NCBI GenBank assembly: GCA_905182995.1
Contig: CAJJDP010000114.1
Span: 311,772-375,771 of the forward strand
Direction: 5' to 3'
DNA length: 64,000 nt
Source: Paramecium octaurelia
Lineage: Eukaryota > Ciliophora > Oligohymenophorea > Peniculida > Parameciidae
The stretch's first letter is position 1. The number at the start of each line of letters is the position of its first letter. The notes below the pieces were generated by a model. It was not told the DNA's origin. It searched no databases and saw only the letters and a program-made list of their open reading frames with translations. Made by a program: the position numbers and the translations under genes. Positions 25,898 through 38,142 of this stretch are shown piece after piece.

Positions 25898-27057
25898 TCA
25901 AATCTATGGAATATTCTTTGATAAATTTTGAATTCTTTCAACATCTTATTAAGTTAGGCTACTTGAAAGATAATCAGAGTCCTAGAGTAATTAATTGATA
26001 TGATTACTGATTTTGCTCCACTCGTTTAAACATTGTTCTTTACTACTGTAGTGGATGTGGTCACAATTTTTTACTAACTTTAAGGTCTCTTCAATAAATC
26101 CAATTCTGCTTCAGTCAAAATCAACTTCTCTTAACAAGCATGATATGTATCGTTTAATTCCTTAAATTTAGTTCTCCAAATTTTGGCTTCTTCTTCATAT
26201 GTCTTGACAGACTGACTCGTTGTAACCTCTTCAGTCAATGTTTCAATATGTGAACGAAGTTCTTCAATTTCTCTTTCCAGATTTTAAATATGTTCATCCT
26301 TATCATCACATTATGATTTGTAATACTATTTCTGTTGTCTCAAGGCCTCCAATTCTTACTTTAAATCATTCTTGTCATTATTGAGTTATTTGATTTAAGC
26401 ATTTAGAGCTTATAGAGACAATTAGTTCTCTATTTTCATGTCAGAAATGGTTTAGTCTTTTTCCTCATTTTCGCATCTAACTTTGTATAACTCATCCTGT
26501 AACTGTTTTATCAAGGCATCCTTCTCTTCATCATTTGAGGCTCGCAATTCAACAACTTAAGGTTCAGGCTATTATTGAGATTGACGAATTCTATCCTCTA
26601 ATTCTTTCATTCTCTTATCCCAAAGTTCTTCAAACTTCTCCAAATCCACGAATTCGATTGGTCGTTAGATAACAGTCTAAATAACTATAATGCTTACAGT
26701 CATGACAGGTTGAAGAGGAACAAAAGTAGGAGGCACATATGTCTACCTCAAACCAGATAAACCCAATCCAGAACTTTGAGAGGGTGCGTATGACTATGGC
26801 TACAAGCTATTCTGAGAAAAGGGTTATCTTTGTGACTCCAATGTTTGTGGGGGCATTTGTTTTGTTGATCGTTAAGGAATTTAGGTGTAACTTTGTTAGG
26901 GCACTTGTTGTGGTGGTTGTGATTGTGGAGGAGGCTATTTATTCAAAGTTTGATATACTTGTATCGACTAAACCGATGGTTAGCTTGGAGGATATGAAGG
27001 TTGTTGTGCGAAAGGTGGATTACTCTTTTATGGCTATTGAACTGGATAACCTTTTGG
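25655..27057. repeat. First copy of a 1,403-bp direct duplication
   Basis: Every stretch compared by eye with 27059-28461 is identical, with a constant offset of 1,404. The copy ends at an N (27058). Perfect identity, A+T-rich noncoding sequence included, and a single N at the join point to an unmerged contig overlap more than to a biological duplication. Confidence 0.85.
25898..27057 (-). pseudogene. 5'-truncated duplicate of the P/Q-rich coiled-coil gene
   Basis: Same coding sequence as 27302-28661 but missing the first exon and part of the second because it is cut at the N. Its copies of the last two introns lie at 26677-26697 and 25982-26007. Probably an assembly duplicate rather than a second gene. 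Confidence 0.75.
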
Positions 27058-27058
27058 N

Positions 27059-28461
27059 AAAGATCTAGCATAATTATCTTTGATTATAAAGAATATTGAA
27101 TCGAATTGAAACATATTATACAAATTACAGTTATTTTTTATATAGTAAAGAGTAAAAATACTTTATACTTAAGATTCAATAATTTCTCATAGCTACCTAT
27201 TACATTTTGATCCAAATGGAGAGGTTCATATTTATATATATAAAAGAATTAATGCTTTGATGACATTTTGTGTTTTAATATAATAATTTGTTTGCAAATA
27301 ATCAAATCTATGGAATATTCTTTGATAAATTTTGAATTCTTTCAACATCTTATTAAGTTAGGCTACTTGAAAGATAATCAGAGTCCTAGAGTAATTAATT
27401 GATATGATTACTGATTTTGCTCCACTCGTTTAAACATTGTTCTTTACTACTGTAGTGGATGTGGTCACAATTTTTTACTAACTTTAAGGTCTCTTCAATA
27501 AATCCAATTCTGCTTCAGTCAAAATCAACTTCTCTTAACAAGCATGATATGTATCGTTTAATTCCTTAAATTTAGTTCTCCAAATTTTGGCTTCTTCTTC
27601 ATATGTCTTGACAGACTGACTCGTTGTAACCTCTTCAGTCAATGTTTCAATATGTGAACGAAGTTCTTCAATTTCTCTTTCCAGATTTTAAATATGTTCA
27701 TCCTTATCATCACATTATGATTTGTAATACTATTTCTGTTGTCTCAAGGCCTCCAATTCTTACTTTAAATCATTCTTGTCATTATTGAGTTATTTGATTT
27801 AAGCATTTAGAGCTTATAGAGACAATTAGTTCTCTATTTTCATGTCAGAAATGGTTTAGTCTTTTTCCTCATTTTCGCATCTAACTTTGTATAACTCATC
27901 CTGTAACTGTTTTATCAAGGCATCCTTCTCTTCATCATTTGAGGCTCGCAATTCAACAACTTAAGGTTCAGGCTATTATTGAGATTGACGAATTCTATCC
28001 TCTAATTCTTTCATTCTCTTATCCCAAAGTTCTTCAAACTTCTCCAAATCCACGAATTCGATTGGTCGTTAGATAACAGTCTAAATAACTATAATGCTTA
28101 CAGTCATGACAGGTTGAAGAGGAACAAAAGTAGGAGGCACATATGTCTACCTCAAACCAGATAAACCCAATCCAGAACTTTGAGAGGGTGCGTATGACTA
28201 TGGCTACAAGCTATTCTGAGAAAAGGGTTATCTTTGTGACTCCAATGTTTGTGGGGGCATTTGTTTTGTTGATCGTTAAGGAATTTAGGTGTAACTTTGT
28301 TAGGGCACTTGTTGTGGTGGTTGTGATTGTGGAGGAGGCTATTTATTCAAAGTTTGATATACTTGTATCGACTAAACCGATGGTTAGCTTGGAGGATATG
28401 AAGGTTGTTGTGCGAAAGGTGGATTACTCTTTTATGGCTATTGAACTGGATAACCTTTTGG
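27059..28461. repeat. Second copy of the 1,403-bp direct duplication
   Basis: Starts right after the N at 27058 with AAAGATCTAGC and continues into unique sequence beyond 28461, which completes the gene that is truncated in the first copy. Confidence 0.85.
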
Positions 28462-28661
28462 AGGAGTACTCTGTGGATATTGTTGATAAGGAAAAGATCT
28501 CTAGGTCTTAGGTTTAGATGCATTTATACTAAAGGTTAATTCATGGGGGATTATTGTCCAGTTAATGGATATGGATTACCACCATATTGGGGATTTTGGT
28601 TAATCTGATTTGGATACCCATTAATCTAAGGTGACCTGGCACGATTTAAAGGATTAAACAT
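27302..28661 (-). CDS. P/Q-rich protein with C-terminal coiled coil (427 aa)
   Basis: ATG 28661-28659, TGA 27304-27302, with introns 28501-28529 (29 nt), 28081-28101 (21 nt, stop-free multiple of three, inferred from its ends) and 27386-27411 (26 nt). Residues 1-175 are low-complexity, full of P, Q, S, Y and N (YPxP, PPQ repeats). From IEFVDLEKFEEL onward (about 180-395) there is a long heptad-type coiled coil, ending in a short acidic tail. The layout resembles ciliate cortical or basal-body scaffold proteins, but no named family is recognised. Most of the gene lies within the duplicated block. Confidence 0.75.
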
Positions 28662-29079
28662 AATAAATCAATTTTTTTATTAAAAGTTTAGCAATAATTC
28701 ATAAATAAATATTTATTTTATAATAGACAAACTACGCAATTCTTATTTTGATTTGCACATCTTTTTTTCATCCAATAGAAAAAGTTTTTTCCATATAAAA
28801 TATTTCTAATTGTAGTTGATTGCATCATTCTACAAGAAGATGAATCGACTCTAAACAAACTAATCAATGTTATAAATACAAATATAAATTTAGAAAATTT
28901 GGGTTTTTTATTGAAAATACTTTTCATCTTAACTATACACCTGTCAATCTTTAATTGCAAGCCACTTCTTGTTTTTTGCAGCCATCGTAAATTGAAACTA
29001 TCACCTTTTATAAACACTATCATTTTTTAATAAAATGGTTTAGTGTGTTTAGTCATTCAAGAAATTTGTAAAATATTGA
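28662..29079. other. Intergenic; only a doubtful minus-strand frame
   Basis: A minus-strand frame over about 28690-29023 stays open, with a hydrophobic stretch and several cysteines, but other frames look equally poor. I could not build a convincing gene. Confidence 0.35.
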
Positions 29080-30340
29080 TGCAGAAGGTGATAATATCAA
29101 TGATGTATGTAAAAATTAAAGGAATAAGTTTGGTACATTAAAGAGAAAAAGGTTGAAAAGTCTATAAAAATCTATATTCCCTTGTATTTATTATGTTCTT
29201 AACCATGATAAAAATGCAAATGATGTAAATAAACAAATTGCTAGGGAATATTCTAGTAAAAATTCTTTGGAAAACTCACTATTATTTATTAATTATTAAG
29301 TAGTAGTTTGATTAAGCTCAAGATGAAGGAATTGTTATGGTGAATAATAGTAAGTGGATTCTTCAGGAGGAAAAGTTAAATATTCATGAAGAGCCTGTGT
29401 GTTGTATTAATAATCAATTTAGAATATTATGGAATAATTGACTTTTTTTTTATGTGAATGAAGCTGATGATCTCTTTATTTATTGTTACTAATTAAACTT
29501 AAATACTTATATAGATCAGAGTGCTTGTTTTACTATTATGAGTCTTTGAAATTTATGATTGTTAATTACAGGTTTTATCATTAGAAATATAAACATAATT
29601 CACAAGAAGTTACTTATTTAAATGAAAATTAAACAACAAAATTTATGCAAGGATAGATTCTGAAAGTAAAAATGAAATACTTATAAATGATATCATTGTA
29701 AAGGGTTGGATTAAAATAATTTCGTAGTTCTTTCAATAAACTCAATTATCTTTAGTAGATTTAGTTGCACTTAGATTTTATTTAAATCAAGTTGAAAGAA
29801 GTGCAGAAATCACAAGAAATAGCCAAATATCTTTCACCGCAGCTGAAGACGTTCTTGGCAACAATACATTTATGTAAATTACAGAGAATGGTGAAATTAA
29901 GGACTAAGAGAATAAGGAATTAAAAATAGTGATATCTTAATCCTTAATATTGATAATAGAACTTTTTGTATCATATAATTTGTAATTAAGATATGGTCGT
30001 AAAAGATGTTATTAATGCGTATTTTGACAAATAAAAATGTAATGGCGATAATTATATACTATGATATTAATAATTTTGAATCTTTAAATGAAATTGAAGA
30101 AATTTTATGGAATATTGATTGACTTTAAGTTTGTGTAAAATAATCAAGAGGATTTACTAATGAAGCAAACTTATATTATCATAAGGAAATTTATTCTAAT
30201 TGAGAAAAGGAGTTTAATTTTTAATAAATAGAAACTCTTACTCAATTGTAAAGAGGGTCCAAACAACATCCTATTAGGTATCATAAAAGAAGACCCAAAC
30301 AAAGAAATAATTGAGAAGTAGATAGAAATTGATTAAACAC
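29080..30340 (+). pseudogene. Broken coding remnant, unknown large protein
   Basis: Several plus-strand pieces have clear coding character but sit in different frames with TGA between them: about 29082-29305 (GDNINDVCKNQRNK...), about 29308-29440 (ending HEEPVCCINNQFRILWNN), and about 29690-29940 (VKGWIKIISQFFQ... to QITENGEIKD). Usual-size introns do not join them. The last piece is the best preserved. The family was not recognised. Most likely a decayed gene. Confidence 0.5.
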
Positions 30341-30766
30341 TGATTTTTTCTTTTTATGTTAATGATTACAATCTCCTTCATAATTTAACATATGATTATT
30401 AAATATTTCTTCCTTTCTTTGATTGATTTCTTAGGGTGTAATTAAAAGTTGGCTAGATTATTTTGAACACTCATGTTAATTGATTAAAATTTAACAAACT
30501 CATAAATTAAATGAATAAATGTATTTAAGAATAATATTAGTTTTTAAAAATGTTTAGTTAATGCGTAATATTAAATAATATTTTATCATCCTTACCTTAC
30601 TTTAATTTAATTATTCTTGGTTAGATTAATTCATGTTGAGATTTGATCAAAGAAAATTAAGAAATAAAACATGGTAATAAATGAAAGTAACATTTTCCTC
30701 GGATTGCATATTTAAATTAAAATAAATGACAAAAAAGAATAAATAAATAAAATATTTTATTTAAAA
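30341..30766. other. A+T-rich intergenic region
   Basis: Nothing recognisable on either strand. Confidence 0.5.
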
Positions 30767-31066
30767 ATGAATGATACAATTGAATTCGATGATTGCTTAA
30801 ATGAAGTTACTCCATAAGAAAAAGATATCATCAATTATTTGTAGGAGTTAAAATTAATATTCTTGACCGACCCTTAATAAAAATAGTTTAAATTTGAGCA
30901 GGCAAAAAAATAATTGATATTTTCTTTTCGTTCACTAGATTCCGATACTACAGATGCATCTGAAATGACACCACCTATGTTAGTTAAAACATCATCCTTA
31001 CTATTGACCAAATCCCCATTAAGATAAAAGAGACTCTCTATTGTTTCAGAGCACTCCTTGATCTGA
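30767..31066 (+). CDS. Small hypothetical protein (99 aa)
   Basis: Intronless frame, ATG 30767 to TGA 31064-31066. The first 55 residues are acidic and helical (MNDTIEFDDCLNEVTPQEKD...). The remainder is S/T/P-rich with TPPMLVKTSS and basic RQKRLSIVSEH, which has the look of a phosphorylated tail. No domain. The clean A+T-rich surroundings and coding-like composition support it. Confidence 0.55.
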
Positions 31067-31490
31067 ATTATTTTTGTATTATAATCCAATAACAGATATC
31101 ATTTTTCATTAATCTTCATAAGTTGATAGGCAAACATGACACAATTGCAGAAATGATACTCAAATCTATTTAACAATCAAAAATTTCGAAGAATGTTGAG
31201 GGTTTCATGATTTTGATAACCCAAAAAATCAATTAAAATTGTTAATTTCCATTTATTGTAAGTAAAATTTGAGTACTCATATTCAAAAACGCGTGTTTAA
31301 TCAAAAATAGATTTCAATTAAATCAACTAAATAAAGATCAATTACATTAACATAAATTGATTATATTGACTTCATAATAGATGCTAATTAATTACTTGCA
31401 AGTAGTTATTAAAAAGAAAAAGCACTCCATACAAAAATGAAAGGTTTTTATTAATTTTTTATTAATTCTGTTAGAATATATATTTAGTAA
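31067..31490. other. Intergenic region
   Basis: Contains the 3' ends of two converging genes; no coding signal. Confidence 0.5.
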
Positions 31491-32503
31491 TCATAATTTA
31501 TCTTGGAGTTCCTTAATATAGTTATTGAGCATTTTACTAAAGTGTTATTTTTTTTCTATTTAATAATTAACAACTTTATACATTATAAATGATTTTCAAC
31601 TTCTTGCAATTCTTTCTGCTTCTTGATCTATTCTATCATAAAGGTTTAAAGAATTAATTTCAACTAAGTATTAGATCCGTTAGAATTATTGATTAAAAGT
31701 TATAAATCTATTTTAAATTGATCCGATTGAATTAATTCCATTAACTATTCTTCACTGATTAAATTCTAGATTTCTTCTACTTTTTGACATAAATGTAAAA
31801 CCTTTTTTGGATTTTACAACACATTTGTTATCCTGTCTTTAATTGATTTTTATTATTATTTCTACTAACAATTATTCAGTGTTAATGAATGCGTTCTTTT
31901 TTATCTATTTTCTTGAGCTGAATTGATCTTCTTTACTTTATCAAAAGATGTATTTAATGATTTTCTAAATAAAGACTTACTTTTTAAAAGTGGGGTGTAC
32001 TTTTCACTGTTATCTTAATCATGGCTTTTATTTTCATAAATAGAAGGAGGCAAGTTATAATTGATTTATGAAGTTAAGGGTCTTCTAGGTGTACATGGTT
32101 TAAGTTAATGAATTTTTAGTAAGTTCTCTTTTTCGAGCAAATCAACAACTTCGGTTATTTGTGTGTTCGAGGGTTAAGAGAATTAAGTTGGATATCTTTC
32201 TTTGAACGGCTGTCTATTATTAATTTGAGTCTGGGTATAAATTTGTTGAGATTGCAATTGTTATACTATTTTCTAAATATCCTTATGAATTGATTAAGAA
32301 CTATTTGAGCGAACAATTGCAGGGTTCTAGGAGGATATATTAATTGAATGTCTTGGCTTTCTATAATAAAACCGATGATGAGTATAAAGAGAAGTATTAG
32401 TTTTAGCAAATATTCCTTCCTTTTACATAATTTCGTACTAGGTTGGAACTAAGACTGGATTTTTGTTTTCTTTATTTGATTGTCTATTGACGAACATATC
32501 CAT
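31491..32503 (-). CDS. Hypothetical Q/N/S-rich protein (328 aa)
   Basis: ATG 32503-32501, TGA 31493-31491, one intron 31556-31581 (26 nt) that is required to reach the C-terminus FSKMLNNYIKELQDKL. The first 200 residues are low-complexity and basic, with Y-T-Q and S-rich motifs and PCTPRRPL; residues about 215-325 form helices (VLHLCQKVEEIQNLISEEQ...) suggestive of coiled coil. No named domain. Probably cytosolic or cytoskeletal. Confidence 0.7.
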
Positions 32504-33126
32504 TGGCGAATAAATTTTATTATTATTATCCGTTAACGATTTAATTGTTCTTTATTATAATTAATTCTAAAGTGAAGCATAAATCAATAAAGGAGGAATT
32601 AATATAATCATAAAATGTGTATGGATATTTTTAGATCTCTATACTTAATTCAGTTGATAGGTTATAATTGGAATAAATAAGAAATTGCAAATAACTATAA
32701 TATTTTTACATAATCCAATTTCTTAATTTTAGAATTATCAATTAGTAGAAATAATAATTCAATAAGAAATTAATTGAAATATCAGAAACAAAAATCTTAA
32801 TTTTGTATCCATAAAAAATATAGATGAAATGTAATCTATTTTTTTAAATAATGGGCTATTCATCATTTATCTTTTTTTTGTATTAATATTTCCCAAAGAT
32901 CAGGTAATTTAAACATAAATTAAATACAATTTAAATATAGATTTAAGTCAGACAAAACAAGGAAATATTGTAATAAAATCTAATTGAGATGTTAAAATCT
33001 CATAAAGGATGTTTAGCATTCACTGATTTATGAAGAACAATAATCTTAAAGACAGAAATATTTTGGATTAATACTATCTCATCTTCCAAATAGTATTTAA
33101 ACTTTATTCTATATTAATTAATATTA
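32504..33126. other. Divergent intergenic region, 623 bases
   Basis: Lies between two divergent starts, so it should hold both promoters. A+T-rich; no gene seen. Confidence 0.5.
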
Positions 33127-34025
33127 ATGATATCAGAAACATAATTCAGAAGAGATTTGAATGAGAAGTTTTCTCTCACTGGTCTAGTTCATGATCTCAG
33201 TGAATATGGGATACAGTAAGGATCTAGCTAACAAGATTTCTCTATGAAGCTACCCGATTGTATAAAGACACAAATAAGATGAACAGGAAACAAATGGTGA
33301 AATCCCTTCAAGAGATAGCTAATGTAAGGATTTACACACAATCTATTTCTAGAAACCTTTGACTGAATCACAATAAGTTGAGTTATTTGATTGGTTTGAG
33401 GATTATTGCATTTCATAGGCTAGGAAATTTAAATAGTAAAAAAACAAAAGTTTATTCATCAAATCAATCCAAGCAATCAAGAATGACTAAGCTAGAGAAT
33501 TAAATGAGAATTAAAATAGACAACTATCTTAACCAATTAGCAAAAAAGTAAAAGTTAATGATAACCAAAATAATGAAAAACACTATACGTAAAGTGACCA
33601 CGAAGAAGACCCTGAACCTATTTCATAAGAGAACACTTCGAATTAAAAGTAGATTTAAATTGTATTTTTCACTTAGTCAAACTGACTAATTGATGTTACT
33701 CTTACTATTGACAGCAGTAAATCAATAACAAAAAACTACAGAAAATCAATCGTAGGTAAAAGTACAAAATTTATCATTAAATTTAATTAGCAGAACAATA
33801 ATCTCATCAATGAAAGGTGCAGGTACTTTCCAAATTGTACCAACAAGCATTGTTAATATGTTCATCCTAAAATCAAAGTATTAGATTAGAAATTTCATAT
33901 AGTGCAAATACTTTCCGCATTGTAAAAAGGGAAATAAATGCATTTATATGCATCAGCAATGCAAGCATGGAATTCATTGCAAAAACCCTTAATGCAGTTA
34001 TGAACATCCATATAAAAAAAAATGA
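33127..34025 (+). CDS. Nab2/ZC3H14-like poly(A)-binding CCCH zinc-finger protein (255 aa)
   Basis: Nab2 and ZC3H14 bind poly(A) tails and control mRNA export and tail length. Introns: 33216-33235 (20 nt, AAG), 33324-33352, 33649-33676, 33762-33790 and 33878-33902. Three tandem fingers fill residues about 195-250: CRYFPNC...C...H, CKYFPHC...C...H and CKHGIHC...C...H. Their C-X5-C-X4/5-C-X3-H spacing is the Nab2-type, not the TTP-type. The N-terminus (LTGLVHDLSEYGIQFLYEA...) is helical and could be the Nab2 PWI-like domain. The middle is K/Q-rich. Boundaries of the fourth intron are less certain (29 or 35 nt both fit). Confidence 0.85.
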
Positions 34026-34371
34026 TATATTAAAATATCATTAATTAATTAAAAGATTCATCAATAAATATCTAACTAATACTTGTTCGATTAAAAATAA
34101 TGATCTAAAGTTATATAGGAGATTGACTATTTACAAAATAATTTTTAATGATGTTCTAATATTATTAAATTTGGTTAATTTCTGAGCTATTGGTAAAAAG
34201 AATAAAGAATCAAATAATTGTTATTAATATGTTATGGATTAATAGATGTACTTTAGAAAGCATTGTACTATTAAATTTAAAGTAGATAAATTGTAAAAAC
34301 TTGTAAGAATAAATTGCTTAAATAGAATAATTACAACTCATACATTAATTCTAGATATCAAATTATAAATA
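34026..34371. other. A+T-rich spacer between converging genes
   Basis: About 346 bases, no coding signal seen. Confidence 0.5.
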
Positions 34372-35186
34372 TCATTCTGAAAGCATTTTCTTATATACTT
34401 GTTCATTTCTTTAATTGTACTACTTTATTCTATTTTACAAATTCAATTTTAATTCTTTTGTTTCCTCTAAATCTTAATTTAATTTTTTGATCAAAGTTTC
34501 ACACTATTCAAAATCATCTTTTTGATATGAAATCTTGGCTTGTCTAAATATCGCCTTTTCACTCTTTGGGTTTACTTTTAAAGCTTAGTGAGAATAATTC
34601 CAGGCTTCATCTAAACAACCTTAGAGTAATTTACACTAGGCCATATTATTATTACATTGTTCTAAGAGTAAATTGTATTTCGATTCTTCCTAATCACCTT
34701 CTGGAAATGTATAATCAAAATATACTAGTGCCTAACTAATATACAAAATTATATTACTTTTTAATAAAAATAGGCTGCTTTGTCATATTCTTTACTTTTA
34801 AAGGCTGCATTACCTTCTTATTTAAAGTATTCAATATTTTCAAATTTTTCTTTGTTAGTTTTTTCATAAATCTCCCTTTCTTTTCTTCTATCATGTGTGC
34901 AAGCAATTTAAGAAAGATAAGGATTAGATTAAATAATTTTTTCTATTTCTATTTCTTCTGCTGTTTTTGGTTTAGTTTTGTCGCTATTTTCTATGTAATT
35001 TTAAAATTTTTAGTAGTCTATGGAATACTTCGTCTTGGAGTCTACTTTGTCAAATGATTGGCTTATCTCTTCTTAATTTTATTATTATTATTCTTCTTTT
35101 TATTTTTTTTGTTTCAACAATATCTTTGGTGAATAGTATTTAAGAACCAGATCAGCAAATTCTTAAGATTCCTTATTGAGCTTCAT
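34372..35186 (-). CDS. TPR-repeat protein (262 aa)
   Basis: ATG 35186-35184, TGA 34374-34372, one intron 34732-34757 (26 nt). Residues about 115-215 form three tetratricopeptide repeats: FKQEGNAAFKSKEYDKAAYFYQKAL, then NNMAQCKLLQGCLDEAWNY, then SEKAIFRQAKISYQ, the arrangement seen in FKBP-type and co-chaperone TPR domains. The N-terminal 110 residues are K/Q/E-rich and the C-terminus is helical. No peptidyl-prolyl isomerase or other catalytic domain is present. Hsp90/Hsp70 binding is plausible, but the carboxylate-clamp residues were not checked. Confidence 0.8.
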
Positions 35187-35232
35187 TCTTGACGAATAAT
35201 TAATAAATATAATTAAAATAAAGGTAATAAAT

Positions 35233-35689
35233 TCAATAATTAATTTGTTTTAATTTAGATTTGAACAGGTTGTTCTCTTATTTGATATAAGAGAGCTCTA
35301 ATCTCAATTATTCAGACTCGATTTTCAATTATTAAAATATTCTTAGAGCTACTATGTATTATTCATCAATCTAAAGTCTAATAATATTAGTACTTCCTGA
35401 TTACTTTAGTAATTTTGTTCAAGACTAGCTATCTACTGCTTCAATTATTGCACTTTTTCTCTCAATAGATCATTTTCCCTTTCAAAATTTTCTTATTGTT
35501 TTTTCATACTACTTTGAGGTTGTTAATCAAAATGAGAGTATGACCTTTGTTGTCTGATTGGAGTTTGAGTTCTAAATTATTGAACCGGAAGAATTGTAGA
35601 TTGTCTTAAAAGTTCTATAAAGTATTCATTTAATCGATACTTTAAGGAGAATGTCTAACTTATCTATAAATAATTTATTATGGCAGCAT
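35233..35689 (-). CDS. Small coiled-coil protein (135 aa)
   Basis: Three exons: ATG 35689-35687, introns 35615-35640 (26 nt) and 35371-35393 (23 nt), TGA 35235-35233. All phases close. The first 50 residues are basic and S/Q-rich (RTQTPIRQQRSYS); residues about 55-135 are a continuous coiled coil (ERENDLLREKVQQLKQQ...). It is tandem with the TPR gene, on the same strand. No family recognised; structural role likely. Confidence 0.65.
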
Positions 35690-37143
35690 TAGCAGTTAGA
35701 GTAATTTTAAATAATATTTATTTCTTTAATTAATACAAATATCTGTTCAATATCTAAAATGTCTGATCCATATCAACCTAATTATTTATTTGCTATTTAT
35801 CAATTTACAAAATTTGTAATAAAGATATCAATAAATTATTGGCGTGAAAGAAAATTAAATTAAAATTTAGGCGTTTCTTCTGGTGTGAAATAGACATGAA
35901 ACAAATTAATCGAATAATTAAAAATGAGAATTGTCCTGAAATAATTATGATGTTGATTTTGTATCATAAAGAAATAAATAATTATTAGGATGAAATAAAA
36001 TGATTCGGATATTATTTATCCATTTGCTTTAATAAATTTTTTACTGTGGTATTTTTAAAAACTGAATAAAAGTGAACAAAAAATATAATTTCAAGTGCGA
36101 TTTGATTGTTTTAATTGCTTATAAAAAATATTAAAGGAGATGAAGGAAATCAATAGAATTTATTTAATTAAAGTTATAATAAGTGAAATACTGAGACTTT
36201 AAGTAAAATAAGAAGTGCATTTCATAAAATCCACTTGGATTTTCACCTTTATCCTAGACATAGTAGTTTAATTTATTTTCTACTGAATAATTGAAGTTCA
36301 CTATTATAGTATAAAATTAATTAGATATAAATAATTTTAAAAATAATGCAGGCAAGATAGTTAAACGAAATGCTTATTTTTACTTGTAGATTAATATGGA
36401 ATCCAAAACTAAGAATGACTACAGTAACTGAATTTTTTGCTCCTTAACTAATCTATAAATTAGTCATTATCCATCATTGATATTAAATATTCGATAAGTA
36501 AATTATAAAGCATGTCTTTCATAATTACCAATTCAGATCAAACATTCTGATTTTTTTATTGAAAATATATTACCGTCTAATCAGCCCTATTTAAGTTAAA
36601 TGCAAATACAATACAATAACTATCACTTTCATACCATTTTATTTAAAATAAATACTTTTGTGTTGTCCTAATATAGAAATGTGATGGTAAATTCAAATTA
36701 TGATTTAGATTCAGAATTCTTTATTTAATATAATAAACTTATAATTACAGATACCAATAACCCATAAAAAATGCAACACATCGATTTGATTTTTTAATTG
36801 CAATTATATTAAAGGAAAGGTGATCATAGGTATATTATTGATGTTGAAAACTTTTACAGGTTTGTATAATAGGATTTTAGAAATAATTTAAAGTATTACT
36901 AATTACATTATATTTTAAAAAATATTGTGCAAATTACAAAATATCAAGATTGTTTATTGTTGGAGTGAGGACTATTACTTTGGAGAATTCATTTGCTGGC
37001 ATGTGTAAAGTTATAGTTTACATGAGAAAAGGTTTAAATAAAAAAGAATATAAATATTTTAATTACATTATATAAAAAGATATAATAATAGTTATGATAT
37101 TTTTAATATTTATTTTTCTAAATTGAGAGTAAAGAATATCAGT
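35690..37143. other. Long A+T-rich region without an identified gene
   Basis: About 1.45 kb with TGA scattered in all frames. A few short open stretches on each strand were looked at, and none gives a start-to-stop model with acceptable introns. Confidence 0.5.
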
Positions 37144-37900
37144 ATGTCTGCCTCTTTAGAACAAAAGATCTCAAGAACATCATCAGTCGATGAAAAGCAA
37201 GATAACATACTTTTAAAGAGCAAAATTTAAAAACTGATCCAAAGCAAGGATAATAACAATCTATATCAGTTATTGAAAAAAAACAAAAAGAGCAGGTATT
37301 TACTTACCATATAGTTAAAGAACTTCATACAAATAATTAAAGTACGAGGGGATTATTTATAAAATTGGTTAGAATCTCTGCATAAAGGCAGATAGAAGAA
37401 TAGATTACGTTGCTAAACTAATTAAAATAGTCAAACTTGTTGATAATGATGATGAAATCTACCCTTTAATAAAAGTTCAATGGTATTATAGAAAATTTGA
37501 ATTGGAAAATATACCTAAACCTTATATGGATTACATTTCTGAGAACGAAGTGTTTAAAACTAATGAATATGATTATATTGAGATTGAAAGTATAGTGAGT
37601 TTAGCTTCCATACTTACTTACGAGGAATTTGATTAATTAGAAACGATGAATGATACGACGTATTTTATGAGAGCGGCCTATGTAAATCGAACTTTTTAAC
37701 CTCCAATTGAAGAATGGGCAACAACATGCATATGCTAAAAGCCTCCAAATCCAGATTTGAAGTAATTTAAATAATTAAAGATTTTAAGGTACATATAATG
37801 CGAGGCATGTCAAGGTTGGTGCCATTTGAATTGTTTAAATTTGTCTAAAGAAAAAGCAAAAAAAATACTAAACTTTATTTGTCCGAAATGTTAATAATGA
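37144..37900 (+). CDS. BAH- and PHD-domain chromatin protein (243-245 aa)
   Basis: BAH and PHD modules recognise histones and partners. One intron starts at 37296 and ends at 37314 (19 nt, TAG) or 37320 (25 nt, AAG); both keep frame. Residues about 55-190 read as a BAH domain (YEGIIYKIGQNLCIKADRR...YVAKLIKIV...KVQWYYR...ENEVFKTNEYDYIEIESI). Residues about 200-243 form a PHD finger: CICQKPP, CEACQGWCHLNC and FICPKC give the C4HC3 pattern. Length is small for the family, so it may be a subunit that works in a complex. Confidence 0.85.
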
Positions 37901-38142
37901 AAGTGATTGTAGCTAATTATTATAAATGTTATAAAGAAAAAATAAAACAAATGTGTACTCTTGTATATCTTTTCTCTTATATGAAATTCTTTAAAAAGAA
38001 AAAAATTCAGGTTCCGAATAAACTGAACCACGTTTAAAAATTTACATCAAATGATTTAAAAATATTATAGAAGATTCTTGAATAAAATAATTGATATTTA
38101 ATGCAAAAAATGTATTGAAAATTAAGGCAGACAATATTCAAT

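Noticed and set aside
25655..28461. Biological tandem gene duplication
   Set aside because: Perfect identity including noncoding sequence, a single N at the join and truncation of one copy favour an assembly artefact.
26739..28511. Two identical plus-strand frames (109 and 122 codons) with valine-rich product
   Set aside because: Antisense of the P/Q-rich coiled-coil gene in each copy of the duplication.
28718..29023. 101-codon minus-strand frame
   Set aside because: No conserved feature, unclear end, and similar open stretches occur by chance with one stop codon; left as doubtful intergenic sequence.
30874..31089. 71-codon minus-strand frame
   Set aside because: Antisense of the 99-aa gene at 30767, which has the better start, stop and composition.
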